Positions 20,391 to 33,737 are shown, numbered from the stretch's first letter. The stretch is 64,000 nt of DNA from Citrobacter sp. On2M (GCF_018035235.1 NZ_WPCV01000003.1:124001-188000); one strand, 5' to 3'. Program-made: numbers and translations. Notes: generated by a model from the letters alone, not told the origin.

Positions 20391-20592
20391 ATACAAGGCA
20401 TCCTTCAAGCTGCCTCATTGTTGGCTGCGGATTACTCGGCCCATCCCTGGGCCTCGCCCCTTATGGGGCCGCTGCAAACAGCGTTCAAATCTGCTCCCGG
20501 CAGATTTGTCAGAAACCCCAGTCACATAGTTATCTATGCTCCTGGGGGGCTTCCGTTACCGCCTCAACGTATCTTGAATGATTTTGTGTATA
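20391..20592. repeat. ERIC element carrying an internal insert
   Basis: The outer parts match the ERIC (IRU) consensus: CATCCTTCAAGCTGC and TTGGCTGCG on the left, CCCCAGTCACATAG, GCTCCTGGGG and TCTTGAATGATTTTGTGTAT on the right, with inverted ends. About 75 bases between roughly 20435 and 20512 are extra relative to the 127-base element and contain their own GC-rich inverted repeats. It lies between the UhpA-like gene and tauA, which are divergent. Confidence 0.75.
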
Positions 20593-20709
20593 AGCATTGC
20601 CGCTTTTTTTCTAAAAACGCTTTGTTCTTAGCCAGAATTTTTAATTCCTTTATCAAATTGTGCCGCAACGAAATACTGCCCCCATAACAAGACAGGGGAA
20701 CAGAAAATC

Positions 20710-21672
20710 ATGGCTATTTCATCGCGTAACGCATTTCTCGGCGTACTGGCATTCATCGCATTTCAGGCACAGGCGGTGAACGTCACCGTCGCTTATCAGA
20801 CCTCCGCCGAACCCGCCAAAGTGGCGCAGGCGGATAACACTTTTGCGAAGGAGAGCGGCGCGACTGTTGACTGGCGCAAATTTGACAGCGGCGCGAGCAT
20901 CGTCCGGGCGCTGGCCTCCGGCGACGTGCAGATCGGTAATCTTGGCTCCAGTCCGCTGGCGGTAGCAGCCAGTCAGCAGGTGCCGATTGAGGTTTTCCTG
21001 CTGGCATCAAAACTTGGCAATTCTGAAGCGCTGGTGGTGAAGAAAAATATCAGTAAACCGCAAGACTTGATAGGTAAACGCATTGCCGTGCCGTTTATCT
21101 CTACTACTCATTACAGCCTGTTGGCAGCGTTAAAACACTGGGGCATCAAGCCCGGTCAGGTTGAGATTGTGAACCTGCAGCCACCGGCAATTATTGCCGC
21201 CTGGCAGCGTGGGGACATTGATGGCGCGTACGTCTGGGCGCCTGCGGTCAATGCGTTGGAAAAAGATGGCAGGGTGTTAACCGACTCATCGCAGGTTGGC
21301 GAGTGGGGCGCGCCGACGCTGGACGTATGGGTGGTGCGCAAAGATTTTGCCGAGAAATACCCAGAGGTAGTTAAAGCCTTTGCCAAAAGCGCTATCGACG
21401 CGCAGCAACCTTATATCGCCAATCCTGATGAGTGGCTAAAGCAGTCAGAAAATATCAGTAAATTGTCGCGTTTAAGCGGTGTGCCGGAGGCGGATGTACC
21501 GGGGCTGGTGAAAGGTAACGCTTACCTGACGCCGCAACAGCAGACTGCCGAACTAAATGGAGCGGTGAATAAAGCGATTATCGACACCGCGCAGTTCCTT
21601 AAAGAGCAGGGCAAAGTCCCCGCCGTGGCGACAGATTACAGCCAGTACGTGACCGATCGCTTCGTGCAATAA
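20710..21672 (+). CDS. tauA: TauA, periplasmic taurine-binding protein
   Basis: A 320-residue substrate-binding protein with a signal peptide of about 22 residues (cleavage after AQA). It captures taurine in the periplasm for import when sulfate is scarce. The mature N terminus [20 protein letters not shown] is typical of sulfonate-binding proteins. The ribosome binding site AGGGGA lies upstream of ATG 20710. First gene of tauABCD, which in E. coli is activated by Cbl and CysB; I could not define a Cbl site by eye in the 118 bases after the ERIC element. Confidence 0.95.
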   Translation: MAISSRNAFLGVLAFIAFQAQAVNVTVAYQTSAEPAKVAQADNTFAKESGATVDWRKFDSGASIVRALASGDVQIGNLGSSPLAVAASQQVPIEVFLLASKLGNSEALVVKKNISKPQDLIGKRIAVPFISTTHYSLLAALKHWGIKPGQVEIVNLQPPAIIAAWQRGDIDGAYVWAPAVNALEKDGRVLTDSSQVGEWGAPTLDVWVVRKDFAEKYPEVVKAFAKSAIDAQQPYIANPDEWLKQSENISKLSRLSGVPEADVPGLVKGNAYLTPQQQTAELNGAVNKAIIDTAQFLKEQGKVPAVATDYSQYVTDRFVQ

Positions 21673-21686
21673 ATAAGGAGGCACTG

Positions 21687-22454
21687 ATGCTGAAAATCTC
21701 ACATCTTGCCGCCAGCTACGGTGGAAAACCGGCGCTGGAGGATATCAACCTGACGCTTGATAGCGGCGAACTTCTGGTAGTACTCGGACCTTCCGGCTGC
21801 GGGAAAACCACGTTGTTAAATCTGATTGCCGGGTTTGCGCCGTATCAGCACGGTAGCATTACGTTGGCGGGCAAGAAAGTTGACGGTCCCGGCGCAGATC
21901 GCGGAGTCGTGTTCCAGAACGAAGGCCTGCTGCCCTGGCGCAACGTGCAGGACAACGTGGCTTTTGGTCTGCAGCTAGCGGGGGTGGATAAACCACAGCG
22001 TCAGCGTATTGCCCTGGAGATGTTGCAGAAAGTCGGGCTGGAGGACGCGGGCAAACGTTTTATCTGGCAGCTTTCCGGTGGACAGCGGCAGCGCGTCGGT
22101 ATTGCCCGGGCGCTGGCAGCCAACCCGCAGCTGTTGCTGCTGGATGAACCCTTTGGCGCGCTCGACGCTTTTACTCGCGAGCAGATGCAAACTCTGCTGC
22201 TGAAGCTGTGGCATGAGACGGGCAAACAGGTGCTGTTGATTACCCACGATATTGAAGAAGCCGTGTTTATGGCAACGGAGCTGGTATTGCTATCGCCAGG
22301 CCCTGGCCGGGTACTGGAGCGTCTGCCGCTGAATTTCGCCCGTCGCTTTGTGGCTGGAGAGTCGAGTCGCAGCATTAAGTCCGATCCGCAGTTTATCGCC
22401 ATGCGCGAGTACGTGTTAGGTCGAGTCTTTGAACAACGGGAGGCGTTTTCATGA
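21687..22454 (+). CDS. tauB: TauB, taurine importer ATPase
   Basis: A 255-residue ABC ATPase with Walker [10 protein letters not shown] (about residues 34-42), signature LSGGQRQR and Walker [13 protein letters not shown]. It drives taurine uptake with TauA and TauC. AAGGAGG precedes ATG 21687, and the stop overlaps the tauC start by four bases. Confidence 0.95.
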   Translation: MLKISHLAASYGGKPALEDINLTLDSGELLVVLGPSGCGKTTLLNLIAGFAPYQHGSITLAGKKVDGPGADRGVVFQNEGLLPWRNVQDNVAFGLQLAGVDKPQRQRIALEMLQKVGLEDAGKRFIWQLSGGQRQRVGIARALAANPQLLLLDEPFGALDAFTREQMQTLLLKLWHETGKQVLLITHDIEEAVFMATELVLLSPGPGRVLERLPLNFARRFVAGESSRSIKSDPQFIAMREYVLGRVFEQREAFS

Positions 22455-23281
22455 GCGTGGTGATTAATGATAAACCCCGCCGCCAGCGGGTACTGAACTG
22501 GCGCTGGCCGTTCTCGCGGCAGATTACCTTAAGCCTTGGTACGTTGGCCGTCATTTTGGTGTTGTGGTGGACTGTGGCGGCGCTGCAGTTAATCAGCCCG
22601 CTGTTTTTGCCGCCACCAGGGCAGGTTTTGCAAAAGCTGATCGTTATTGCCGGTCCGCAGGGATTTATGGATGCCACGCTGTGGCAGCATCTGGCGGCGA
22701 GTTTGACACGTATTGTTATCGCGCTGCTGGCGGCGGTGCTGCTGGGCGTTCCGGTTGGAATCGCTATGGGGCTGAGTCCGACGATGCGCGGCATTCTCGA
22801 TCCGATCATTGAGCTGTATCGTCCGGTTCCGCCCCTGGCCTATCTACCGCTGATGGTCATCTGGTTTGGCATTGGCGAAACCTCGAAGATCCTGCTGATC
22901 TATCTGGCGATTTTCGCCCCTGTAGCAATGTCTGCGCTGGCGGGGGTCAAAAGCGCGCAGCAGGTGAGAGTACGTGCTGCTCAATCGCTGGGAGCCAGCC
23001 GTGCGCAGGTGCTGTGGTTTGTTATTTTGCCGGGGGCATTGCCGGACATACTCACCGGGTTACGGATCGGGCTTGGCGTGGGCTGGTCGACGCTGGTGGC
23101 TGCAGAGCTGATAGCCGCCACGCGAGGTTTAGGATTTATGGTGCAGTCAGCCGGTGAGTTTCTGGCAACGGATGTGGTGCTGGCGGGGATTGCGGTGATT
23201 GCCGTTATCGCGTTTATTTTAGAACTGGGTCTGCGTGCGCTTCAGCGCCGTCTGACGCCCTGGCATGGAGAAGTACAATGA
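22451..23281 (+). CDS. tauC: TauC, taurine importer permease
   Basis: A 276-residue inner-membrane permease with about six membrane segments and the EAA-type coupling loop around [21 protein letters not shown] (about residues 178-197). It forms the channel of the TauABC importer. Overlaps of four bases with tauB and tauD indicate tight coupling. Confidence 0.95.
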   Translation: MSVVINDKPRRQRVLNWRWPFSRQITLSLGTLAVILVLWWTVAALQLISPLFLPPPGQVLQKLIVIAGPQGFMDATLWQHLAASLTRIVIALLAAVLLGVPVGIAMGLSPTMRGILDPIIELYRPVPPLAYLPLMVIWFGIGETSKILLIYLAIFAPVAMSALAGVKSAQQVRVRAAQSLGASRAQVLWFVILPGALPDILTGLRIGLGVGWSTLVAAELIAATRGLGFMVQSAGEFLATDVVLAGIAVIAVIAFILELGLRALQRRLTPWHGEVQ

Positions 23282-24129
23282 GTGAACGTCTGATCATTAC
23301 CCCGCTGGGGCCGTATATTGGCGCACAAATTACCGGTGCGGATTTGGCGCGCCCGCTGAGTGATAACCAGTTCGAGCAGCTTTATCACGCAGTACTGCGT
23401 CACCAGGTGGTGTTTCTGCGTGAGCAGGTGATTACGCCGCAACAGCAGCGTACGCTGGCGCTGCGTTTCGGCGATCTGCATATTCATCCGGTCTATCCGC
23501 ATGCCGAAGGGGTAGAAGAGATTATCGTGCTGGATACGCATAATGATAATCCCCCGGATAACGACAACTGGCACACCGATGTAACCTTTATTGACACGCC
23601 GCCTGCCGGGGCGATTTTAGCGGCGAAAGAGCTTCCATCAACCGGGGGCGATACCCTGTGGACCAGCGGAATTGCTGCGTTTGAGGCGCTTTCAGAGCCT
23701 TTGCGTCAGTTGCTGAGCGGTCTGCGGGCAGAGCATGATTTCCGTAAATCATTCCCGGAATATAAATACCGCAAAACGGAGGAGGAGCATCATCGCTGGC
23801 TGGAGGCGGTAGTGAAGCATCCGCCTCTGTTGCATCCGGTGGTGCGCACACATCCGGTAAGCGGAAAACAGGCGCTGTTTGTGAATGAGGGATTTACGAC
23901 GCGAATTGTCGATGTGACGGAAAAAGAGAGCGAGACGTTACTGGGATTTCTGTTCGCGCATATCAATAAACCGGAGTTCCAGGTGCGCTGGCGCTGGCAG
24001 CCTAACGATGTCGCGATTTGGGATAATCGCGTGACGCAGCATTATGCGAATGCGGATTATCTACCGCAGCGGCGCATTATGCATCGGGCAACGATTCTGG
24101 GAGATAAGCCTTACTTCCGTGCAGGCTAA
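23278..24129 (+). CDS. tauD: TauD, taurine dioxygenase
   Basis: A 283-residue Fe(II)/2-oxoglutarate-dependent dioxygenase that converts taurine to sulfite and aminoacetaldehyde, freeing sulfur for assimilation. The iron ligands His99 and Asp101 are in NWHTDVTF and the third, His about 255, is in the TQHYAN segment; the 2-oxoglutarate-binding Arg is expected just downstream in [10 protein letters not shown]. Length matches the E. coli enzyme. Last gene of the operon. Confidence 0.96.
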   Translation: MSERLIITPLGPYIGAQITGADLARPLSDNQFEQLYHAVLRHQVVFLREQVITPQQQRTLALRFGDLHIHPVYPHAEGVEEIIVLDTHNDNPPDNDNWHTDVTFIDTPPAGAILAAKELPSTGGDTLWTSGIAAFEALSEPLRQLLSGLRAEHDFRKSFPEYKYRKTEEEHHRWLEAVVKHPPLLHPVVRTHPVSGKQALFVNEGFTTRIVDVTEKESETLLGFLFAHINKPEFQVRWRWQPNDVAIWDNRVTQHYANADYLPQRRIMHRATILGDKPYFRAG

Positions 24130-24140
24130 CAGTCCGGTGG

Positions 24141-24174
24141 TGCTTTTTCATCGGGCCTGAAAAAGCAGGCCCGA
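24141..24174. terminator. Overlapping alternative hairpins between tauD and hemB
   Basis: Two mutually exclusive stems share bases. One is a perfect ten-base stem, TGCTTTTTCA (24141-24150) with TGAAAAAGCA (24158-24167). The other is a perfect eight-base stem, TCGGGCCT (24151-24158) with AGGCCCGA (24167-24174). The genes are convergent, and the T-rich and A-rich arms suit a bidirectional terminator; the second stem resembles part of a REP element. Confidence 0.6.
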
Positions 24175-24187
24175 TAAGGCGACGTTA

Positions 24188-25162
24188 TTAACGCAGGATT
24201 TTTTTCTCAGCCAGATCCAGTGCGAAGTAGCTGAAGATCAGATCCGCGCCAGCGCGTTTGATCGACCCTAAGCTTTCCAGCACCACTTTCTCTTCATCAA
24301 TAGCGCCCGCCATTGCTGCGAATTTAATCATCGCATACTCGCCGCTGACCTGATAAGCGCCAATCGGCAACTCGGTGCGCTCGCGAATATCGCGCAGAAT
24401 ATCGAGGTATGCGCCAGCCGGTTTTACCATCAGGCAGTCTGCGCCCTGGGCTTCATCCAGCAGTGATTCACGGATCGCCTCGCGGCGGTTCATCGGGTTC
24501 ATCTGATAGGTTTTACGATCGCCCTTCAGAGCGGTACCTGCAGCTTCACGGAACGGGCCGTAGAAAGAAGAGGCAAACTTAGTGGAGTAGGACATGATCG
24601 CGGTATCGGTGAAGCCCGCAGCATCCAGCGCCTGGCGAATCGCCTGCACCTGACCGTCCATAGCGGCGGAAGGCGCAATGAAGTCCGCACCCGCTGCTGC
24701 GGCAACGACCGCTTGTTTGCCGAGGTTAGCAAGGGTTAAATCGTTATCAACGCCGTGATCGCATAACACACCACAGTGGCCATGCGAGGTGTATTCACAG
24801 AAACAGGTGTCGGACATGACAATCATTTCCGGCACGGTCTGTTTACAGATACGCGACATGCGCGCCACCAGACCGTCTTCTTTCCAGGCATCGCTGCCGG
24901 TGTCATCCGTATGGTGGGAAATGCCGAAAGTCATGACCGAACGGATGCCCGCATTGGCAATGCGTTCAATTTCGCGCGCCAGATGCTTCTCTGGAATACG
25001 CATCACGCCAGGCATGGCGTCAATAGCTTTGTAATCGTCGAGTTCTTCTTCAACAAAGATCGGCAACACCAGGTCATTTAAGCTGAGTGTTGTCTCTTCA
25101 AACATAGCGCGCAGCGCAGGAGATTTGCGCAGGCGGCGAGGGCGTTGGATTAGGTCTGTCAT
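24188..25162 (-). CDS. hemB: HemB, delta-aminolevulinic acid dehydratase
   Basis: A 324-residue enzyme that joins two 5-aminolevulinate molecules into porphobilinogen in heme synthesis. The zinc cysteines are in [14 protein letters not shown] (about residues 118-131), the first active-site Lys in [10 protein letters not shown] (about 195) and the Schiff-base Lys in [10 protein letters not shown] (about 247). Same length as E. coli. It is monocistronic, convergent with tauD. Confidence 0.97.
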   Translation of the reverse strand: MTDLIQRPRRLRKSPALRAMFEETTLSLNDLVLPIFVEEELDDYKAIDAMPGVMRIPEKHLAREIERIANAGIRSVMTFGISHHTDDTGSDAWKEDGLVARMSRICKQTVPEMIVMSDTCFCEYTSHGHCGVLCDHGVDNDLTLANLGKQAVVAAAAGADFIAPSAAMDGQVQAIRQALDAAGFTDTAIMSYSTKFASSFYGPFREAAGTALKGDRKTYQMNPMNRREAIRESLLDEAQGADCLMVKPAGAYLDILRDIRERTELPIGAYQVSGEYAMIKFAAMAGAIDEEKVVLESLGSIKRAGADLIFSYFALDLAEKKILR

Positions 25163-25649
25163 GGTATGCCTGATGTTTGTGGAATCGAAGATCGCAGTAT
25201 ACCCGAACCTGAAGGCGAGGGGGTTACGAAAGTTGGCGTTATATCTGGATTTCCCTTGATGGAAGGTTGAGTCATTAGAGCCATTTATTCATATTCATTA
25301 TGTTGTTTATTATTATTTATTATTTTAAATATCTATATGTTTGCTTTTATATCCCGATGCATAAGATGCGTCTATTTATTAGTTATTTGTTTGTATGCAT
25401 CGTAATTCATTGGTAAATAATATTTTTTGAACGACTGGTTGTCCGTAATTAATTGAAGGTAATGATTTTTTTGTTTCTTAAATAAAGAAGTTGGCATTCG
25501 TGGTGTTGTCCGTTTTCGGACAACGGGCAAAGAATAATTGAACCTTTCCTCCATGACGCCGCATAATCGTTCCTGCGAAACATAAAATGTTTTCTATGCA
25601 TTGATAATTGATGGATCAACTATATTACGTCCCTGAGGAGGGATGACAA
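25163..25649. other. AT-rich divergent intergenic region hemB / autotransporter
   Basis: This 487-base stretch contains the promoters of hemB (minus) and the autotransporter (plus). It is strongly AT-rich between about 25260 and 25500, which suggests H-NS binding (inference). The only clear structure is a palindrome at 25505-25524. AGGAGGGA at about 25635 is the ribosome binding site of the autotransporter. A 60-codon minus-strand frame at 25372-25554 lacks recognisable features. Confidence 0.6.
25505..25524. promoter_or_regulatory. Perfect palindrome upstream of the autotransporter gene
   Basis: GTTGTCCG and CGGACAAC face each other around TTTT (an eight-base perfect stem), 126 bases before the autotransporter start. 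It could be an operator or an RNA hairpin in the leader. No T-run follows, so a simple terminator is unlikely. Confidence 0.4.
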
Positions 25650-28571
<2,922 letters not shown>

Positions 28572-28613
28572 GAATTTTCTCGCTGAGAAGTATAAGGTAA
28601 TTTAATTCAGAAT

Positions 28614-28645
28614 AATGCCCGTCACGGATTTGACGGGCATTTGTT
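28614..28645 (+). terminator. Terminator after the autotransporter gene
   Basis: A perfect eleven-base stem (AATGCCCGTCA at 28614-28624, TGACGGGCATT at 28631-28641) with a six-base loop, 43 bases after the stop. The T-tract is short (TTGTTG), so some read-through into iprA is possible. Confidence 0.75.
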
Positions 28646-28660
28646 GCAAGGAATGCACAA

Positions 28661-29284
28661 ATGTTCTCGACGAATAAACCTCTTTTGGAATTTGGTAAGC
28701 TTGATAAATGTTTGTCAAAATACGGACAACATTTCAAATATGATAACGAAAAGCAAATTATATATTCCAGTGATATAAATAGTGACGATACCTTTATTAT
28801 ATTAAGCGGCGTAATTTCCCTGCGACGAGGAGAAAATGTGCTGGTTGGCATCGCGCAGGCTCCGTTTATTATGGGGCTTTCGGATGGCGTGATGAAAACA
28901 GATGTACCTTACAGATTAATAACCGAAAGTAATTGTACGGGATATCATCTTCCAGCTTCACAAACGATTAATATAATTGAACAATGCCAGGTTTGGCGCG
29001 AAGCCTTCTGCTGGTTAGCGTGGCAAAACTGCATGCTTGAAATGCGCGACTTACAGTTAATTGGCAATAACTCCTACGATCAGATCCGCGCGACGCTGAT
29101 ATCCATGACGAAATGGGACGACGAACTGCGTTCGCGTGTCGGTGTCATGAACTATATTCACCAACGCACGCGAATTTCACGCTCAGTTGTTGCTGAAGTT
29201 CTCGCGGCTTTGCGTAAAGGTGGTTACATTGAAATGAATAAAGGCAAACTGGTGAACATTAACCGTTTGCCTTTTGAGTATTAA
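28661..29284 (+). CDS. iprA: IprA (YaiV), Crp/Fnr-like regulator of peroxide resistance
   Basis: A 207-residue protein with an N-terminal cupin-like cyclic-nucleotide-binding fold and a C-terminal helix-turn-helix (NYIHQRTRISRSVVAEVL, about residues 162-179). It matches E. coli YaiV/IprA in length and in its conserved C-terminal half; IprA has been reported as an inhibitor of hydrogen peroxide resistance in Salmonella and E. coli. The N-terminal half is more diverged. AAGGA lies before ATG 28661. It follows the autotransporter in the same direction and ends one base before the convergent ampH stop. Confidence 0.9.
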   Translation: MFSTNKPLLEFGKLDKCLSKYGQHFKYDNEKQIIYSSDINSDDTFIILSGVISLRRGENVLVGIAQAPFIMGLSDGVMKTDVPYRLITESNCTGYHLPASQTINIIEQCQVWREAFCWLAWQNCMLEMRDLQLIGNNSYDQIRATLISMTKWDDELRSRVGVMNYIHQRTRISRSVVAEVLAALRKGGYIEMNKGKLVNINRLPFEY

Positions 29285-29285
29285 G

Positions 29286-30443
29286 TCAGGATGCGGGAAT
29301 AACCTGCGGTTTGTTTCCGCTCAACTCTGCAACCAGATCGTTGATACCGTCGCTCATATTGGTAAAGCGGGTCAGCGGAGAACGTGTTACCACGACAAAC
29401 GCCCCAACGTTTTGCTGCGGGATCATCGCCATATAGGTGATGAATCCGCCGCCGCCGCCGGTTTTTTGAATAATTCCCGGTCGGCCATTTTTCGGTGCCA
29501 TATAGACCCAGCCCAAACCAAGTGCATCGGCCTTGCCCGGAACATCCATCCCTATCACTTTGGTCAACTGTGTACGCTGATAAATCAGCGTCTGCATCCG
29601 ATCGGCCTGTTGGCTACGATGATAAAAATCAGATGAGAGATACTGCTGCATCCAGCGCATCATATCGCCGGGTGTTGAATAGACGCCGCCGCTGCCCATC
29701 GCCGCCAGCGTGTTGTTGCAAGGGCTGGCTCCTTTTTCCGCGACCATCAGGCGTCGACATTGATCGGGGGACGGCGTAAAGGTGGTGTCTTTCATCCCCA
29801 GCGGACGGGTGATTTTTTCTTCAAACAGCTGCGGATAAGGCTTACCTGAGGCGGTTCCCAGCGCATCGGCCAGTAGATCAAACGCCAGGTTGGAATAAGA
29901 AGCCTGCGAGCCCGGTGCGGCTTTTAGCGTGGCGGTTGAGAGATAGCTCCAGCGCTGTTCGCGGGTTGGCCAGACAAACACGGGGCGCTTTGCTGCGCCG
30001 CCTGGCTGTTCGCGCGGCAGCGCACTGGTATGCGTCGCCAAATTCACCAGTCTAATCGGTGTGCCCTGATAAGTCGGCACGCGTGCGCCAGGTGGTGCAT
30101 ATTTACTCAACGGATCGTTGAGTTTAACTGTGCCCTGATCGAGTAATTTTACCAGCATTTCGCTGGTCATTAATTTGGTGATGGAGGCAATACGAATTAC
30201 GGAATCCAGTTGCGGATGGACGTTGTTACCGGGACGCGTTTCGCCAAAGCTGCGAAATACGCGCTGATTGCCATCAATCACCACGAGTGCCATCCCTGTA
30301 GCACCACTGCCGTAAAATATATGGTCGGCATAACGATCGACGATATCAGAGGCGAAGACCGGATCGGTTATAGGCTGTGCCGCCTGGACAGATGTCAATG
30401 ACGCCGCACACAGCGCGGCAGAAAAAAGCAGACTACGTTTCAA
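29286..30443 (-). CDS. ampH: AmpH, class C beta-lactamase-like DD-peptidase
   Basis: A 385-residue periplasmic penicillin-binding protein with a 21-residue signal peptide ending VQA. The active-site motifs are SITK (in IRIASITKLMTSE), YSN (in SQASYSNLAF) and KTG (in IQKTGGGG). E. coli AmpH has DD-carboxy- and endopeptidase activity and helps peptidoglycan remodelling; it does not give significant beta-lactam resistance. Convergent with iprA, with no room for a separate terminator. Confidence 0.94.
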   Translation of the reverse strand: MKRSLLFSAALCAASLTSVQAAQPITDPVFASDIVDRYADHIFYGSGATGMALVVIDGNQRVFRSFGETRPGNNVHPQLDSVIRIASITKLMTSEMLVKLLDQGTVKLNDPLSKYAPPGARVPTYQGTPIRLVNLATHTSALPREQPGGAAKRPVFVWPTREQRWSYLSTATLKAAPGSQASYSNLAFDLLADALGTASGKPYPQLFEEKITRPLGMKDTTFTPSPDQCRRLMVAEKGASPCNNTLAAMGSGGVYSTPGDMMRWMQQYLSSDFYHRSQQADRMQTLIYQRTQLTKVIGMDVPGKADALGLGWVYMAPKNGRPGIIQKTGGGGGFITYMAMIPQQNVGAFVVVTRSPLTRFTNMSDGINDLVAELSGNKPQVIPAS

Positions 30444-30826
30444 CGGTGGTGTCCATGAGTTAGAGAAAGTGAAAAAGGATGTCGTGCGTATGCGTATTTA
30501 TACTACTCATCAGCGTATTGCAAAGCGCTTATCAGCCAATGATAGTGTGAAAAACGTAACGATGAGTAAACGCGATCGTTTTCGGGATTATGCATATTCG
30601 CTTTTGTGATCTCACGCTGTGATAATCAGCACAGATTGGAACGTTGTCGAGTGTGAAAACCACAGAAACAATTCTTCATAACTGGGGGGCGAACTAAGTG
30701 CCCCGGTTTTGGTCACAATGTGGGTTTCAGCTTGTGTTTTTGGGCGTAAGCCATCTGGCCACGTACTTTCAGAGTGGCAAATGCACAGCAGTCGTCATAA
30801 CGATAAGAAGTTAGCAGGAGAGCACT
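30444..30826. other. Divergent intergenic region ampH / sbmA
   Basis: This 383-base region carries the promoters of ampH (minus) and sbmA-yaiW (plus). A CRP-like site is at 30618-30633 and a GGAAC element, as in sigma-E -35 boxes, at 30638-30642. I could not find a convincing sigma-E -10 at the right spacing, although sbmA is sigma-E dependent in E. coli. No small open frame stood out. Confidence 0.6.
30618..30633. promoter_or_regulatory. Candidate CRP site upstream of sbmA
   Basis: TGTGA-TAATCA-GCACA matches nine of ten positions of the CRP palindrome TGTGA-N6-TCACA. It lies about 194 bases before sbmA and 175 bases before ampH, so the gene it serves is undecided. Confidence 0.5.
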
Positions 30827-32047
30827 ATGTTTAAGTCTTTTTTCCCAAAGCCGGGAGCGTTCTTTATTTCGGCATTTATTTGGGCACTGGTCGCTGTTGT
30901 ATTCTGGCAAGCAGGTGGGGGAGCCTGGGTTGCACGCTTTACCGGCGCGTCGGGAGATGTACCGATTAGCGCGGCCCGATTCTGGTCGTTGGATTACCTG
31001 ATTTTTTATGCGTATTACATTCTTTGCGTTGGGGTGTTCGCGCTGTTTTGGTTTATCTACAGCCCGCACCGCTGGCAGTACTGGTCGATACTCGGCACAT
31101 CGCTGATTATTTTCGTGACCTGGTTTCTGGTTGAAGTTGGCGTCGCCGTCAACGCCTGGTATGCGCCATTCTATGATCTGATTCAAACCGCACTCAGCGC
31201 GCCGCACAAGGTGAAGATTGAGCAATTCTATCATGAAGTGGGCATCTTTCTCGGCATTGCACTGATTGCCGTAATTATTGGCGTGATGAACAACTTTTTT
31301 GTCAGTCACTATGTCTTCCGCTGGCGGACCGCAATGAATGAACACTATATGGCGCACTGGCAGCATCTGCGTCATATCGAAGGCGCTGCGCAGCGTGTGC
31401 AGGAAGACACTATGCGTTTTGCCTCCACGCTGGAAAATATGGGAGTCAGCTTTATCAACGCGATTATGACGCTGATCGCCTTTTTGCCCGTGCTGGTCAC
31501 ACTTTCTGCCCATGTTCCTGACCTGCCAATTATTGGGCATGTGCCTTATGGCCTGGTGATTGCCGCGATTGTCTGGTCCCTGATGGGAACTGGCTTACTG
31601 GCGGTAGTCGGGATTAAACTTCCAGGGCTGGAGTTTAAAAACCAGCGCGTGGAGGCGGCCTACCGTAAAGAACTGGTATACGGTGAAGATGACGCCAATC
31701 GTGCGACACCGCCAACGGTGCGTGAACTGTTTCACGCGGTACGCCAGAACTACTTCCGCCTCTATTTTCACTATATGTACTTCAATATCGCCCGTATTCT
31801 GTACCTGCAGGTTGATAACGTTTTCGGTTTGTTCCTGCTGTTTCCGTCGATTGTTGCCGGTACGATTACGCTTGGTTTGATGACGCAAATTACAAACGTG
31901 TTTGGTCAGGTGCGCGGCTCGTTCCAGTATTTGATTAACTCCTGGACAACGTTAGTTGAACTGATGTCTATATATAAGCGTCTGCGCAGCTTTGAACGTG
32001 AGCTTGATGATCAGGATATTCAGGAAGTTACCCATACCCTTGGTTAA
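30827..32047 (+). CDS. sbmA: SbmA, inner-membrane peptide importer (SbmA/BacA)
   Basis: A 406-residue membrane protein, a homodimeric proton-driven importer that takes up microcins B17 and J25, bleomycin and proline-rich host peptides. About seven or eight membrane segments are visible; the fold is like an ABC transporter membrane domain without an ATPase. It matches E. coli in length and sequence style. AGGAGAG precedes ATG 30827. yaiW follows 15 bases downstream in the same operon, as in E. coli. Confidence 0.96.
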   Translation: MFKSFFPKPGAFFISAFIWALVAVVFWQAGGGAWVARFTGASGDVPISAARFWSLDYLIFYAYYILCVGVFALFWFIYSPHRWQYWSILGTSLIIFVTWFLVEVGVAVNAWYAPFYDLIQTALSAPHKVKIEQFYHEVGIFLGIALIAVIIGVMNNFFVSHYVFRWRTAMNEHYMAHWQHLRHIEGAAQRVQEDTMRFASTLENMGVSFINAIMTLIAFLPVLVTLSAHVPDLPIIGHVPYGLVIAAIVWSLMGTGLLAVVGIKLPGLEFKNQRVEAAYRKELVYGEDDANRATPPTVRELFHAVRQNYFRLYFHYMYFNIARILYLQVDNVFGLFLLFPSIVAGTITLGLMTQITNVFGQVRGSFQYLINSWTTLVELMSIYKRLRSFERELDDQDIQEVTHTLG

Positions 32048-32062
32048 TAATGAGGAGATGTT

Positions 32063-33166
32063 ATGTCGACGGTTTCCCGTCTTTACCCCTTGTCCGGTTT
32101 GGCCGCTCTGGTGCTGGTGGGATGTAGTAGCCAACCTGCGCAGCCGTTAAAAAAGGGGGAGAAAGCCGTCGATGTGGCGAGCGTGGTGCGCCAGAAAATG
32201 CCCGCCAGCGTGAAAGACAGGGACGCGTGGGCACAGGACCTGGCGAAGACGTTTGAAAGCCAGAAGCTGGCGCCGACGGTTGAAAATATCTGTTCGGTGC
32301 TGGCGGTGGCTCAGCAGGAGTCTAACTATCAGGCGGACCCTGCTGTTCCAGGACTGAATAAAATCGCCTGGAAAGAGATCGACCGCCGAGCCGAGCGGAT
32401 GCACATTCCGCTGTTTGTGGTGCATACCGCGCTGAAGATTAACTCGCCAACGGGGAAAAGCTACAGCGAGCGTCTGGATTCGGTGAAGACGGAAAAACAG
32501 CTGAGTGCCATCTTTGATGATTTTATTAATATGGTACCGATGGGGCAGACGCTGTTTGGTTCGCTTAATCCGGTGCATACCGGCGGTCCGATGCAGGTCA
32601 GTATCGCCTTTGCCGAGCAACATGCTGGCGGTTATCCGTGGAAAATGGCGGGAACCGTGCGTCAGGAAGTGTTCAGCCGTCGCGGCGGGCTGTGGTTTGG
32701 TACATATCATCTGCTTAACTACCCGGCGAATTACAGTGCGCCCATCTTCCGCTTCGCCGATTTTAATGCCGGGTGGTATGCCAGCCGCAATGCGGCTTTC
32801 CAGAATGCGGTCAGTAAAGCCAGCGGGGTGAAGCTGGCGATGGATGGGGATTTGATTCTCTACGGTAGCAGCGAACCGGGTAAAACCGAGCTGGCAGTGC
32901 GTAAACTGGCCGGGAAACTGGATATGAGCGAGAGTGAGATCCGCCGTCAATTGCAAAAAGGTGACAGCCTGGCGTTTGAAGAGACTGCGTTGTACGAGAA
33001 GGTCTATAAGCTGGCGGAAGCGAAGACCGGGAAAGCGCTCCCCCGTGAAATGCTGCCAGGCATTCAACTGGAAAGCCCGAAGATCACGCGAAATCTGACT
33101 ACCGCGTGGTTTGCGAAACGCGTGGACGATCGTCGGGCGAGATGTATGGGTCAGTCGTCGTTATGA
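32063..33166 (+). CDS. yaiW: YaiW, surface-exposed lipoprotein (DUF1615)
   Basis: A 367-residue lipoprotein with lipobox LVGC (Cys21); Ser-Ser follows the Cys, which does not signal retention in the inner membrane, so outer-membrane sorting is expected. E. coli YaiW is described as a palmitoylated outer-membrane lipoprotein that influences entry of proline-rich peptides together with SbmA. The bulk is a soluble DUF1615 domain. GAGGAG lies upstream of ATG 32063. Its last 16 bases overlap the end of convergent yaiY. Confidence 0.92.
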   Translation: MSTVSRLYPLSGLAALVLVGCSSQPAQPLKKGEKAVDVASVVRQKMPASVKDRDAWAQDLAKTFESQKLAPTVENICSVLAVAQQESNYQADPAVPGLNKIAWKEIDRRAERMHIPLFVVHTALKINSPTGKSYSERLDSVKTEKQLSAIFDDFINMVPMGQTLFGSLNPVHTGGPMQVSIAFAEQHAGGYPWKMAGTVRQEVFSRRGGLWFGTYHLLNYPANYSAPIFRFADFNAGWYASRNAAFQNAVSKASGVKLAMDGDLILYGSSEPGKTELAVRKLAGKLDMSESEIRRQLQKGDSLAFEETALYEKVYKLAEAKTGKALPREMLPGIQLESPKITRNLTTAWFAKRVDDRRARCMGQSSL

Positions 33167-33474
33167 TGACGACGGCGCCAGTGCACGAATGCCGCGATAG
33201 CACCCAGAATCAGGCTTCCGGTGATGAAAGGGACCAGCCCAAAAAGGGTACCGACACCCAAACCGATTTCAACTCGCGGTCGCCCTGTCTCTTGCATTTG
33301 TAACTGCATTAGTTGTTCATAGATGCCGGGAGCGTGGGCCAACAGATTTAAAATCTGCGCGCCCGCCCAAAAGCAAAACAGCACAAATACGGCATACGCA
33401 ATGTTGCCGGGCAGGGAGGAGGTGTCCCGATGCTTGCCCTTAAAAAGGGATTTTGAGAGCGTAAAATCAGCCAT
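33151..33474 (-). CDS. yaiY: YaiY, inner-membrane protein (DUF2755)
   Basis: A 107-residue protein with two membrane segments (about residues 22-44 and 66-95) and a short His/Arg/Asp-rich C-terminal tail. No function is established. I chose ATG 33474 ([11 protein letters not shown]), which has CCGGAGGT upstream and agrees with E. coli; the frame is open to 33555. It is convergent with yaiW, overlapping its 3' end by 16 bases, and divergent from yaiZ. Confidence 0.87.
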   Translation of the reverse strand: MADFTLSKSLFKGKHRDTSSLPGNIAYAVFVLFCFWAGAQILNLLAHAPGIYEQLMQLQMQETGRPRVEIGLGVGTLFGLVPFITGSLILGAIAAFVHWRRRHHNDD

Positions 33475-33737
33475 AAAGACCTCCGGAAATAACCTGCTTT
33501 TTTGACGTAATGCCTGGAACTCACCGTGAGTCTGACAGGTGATCGGCAATGTCAATATCAGAATGATGGTAATTTCAGGTAGAGATTATTCCTGGATTTC
33601 GGTTTTTTGCTTTCCGTCACAATTGAGTAACCTTAAGTGAAATTAAGTTACATTTCAGAATTTCCGTACAGGCCACAGACGTCCATGAGGAAATGTGCGA
33701 GGATGCGCTTCCATGTTGTATTTCTACCGGAGCTGTT

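Noticed and set aside
25372-25554. 60-codon minus-strand frame in the hemB-autotransporter gap
   Set aside because: AT-rich chance frame without convincing start signal, and not recognisable as a protein.
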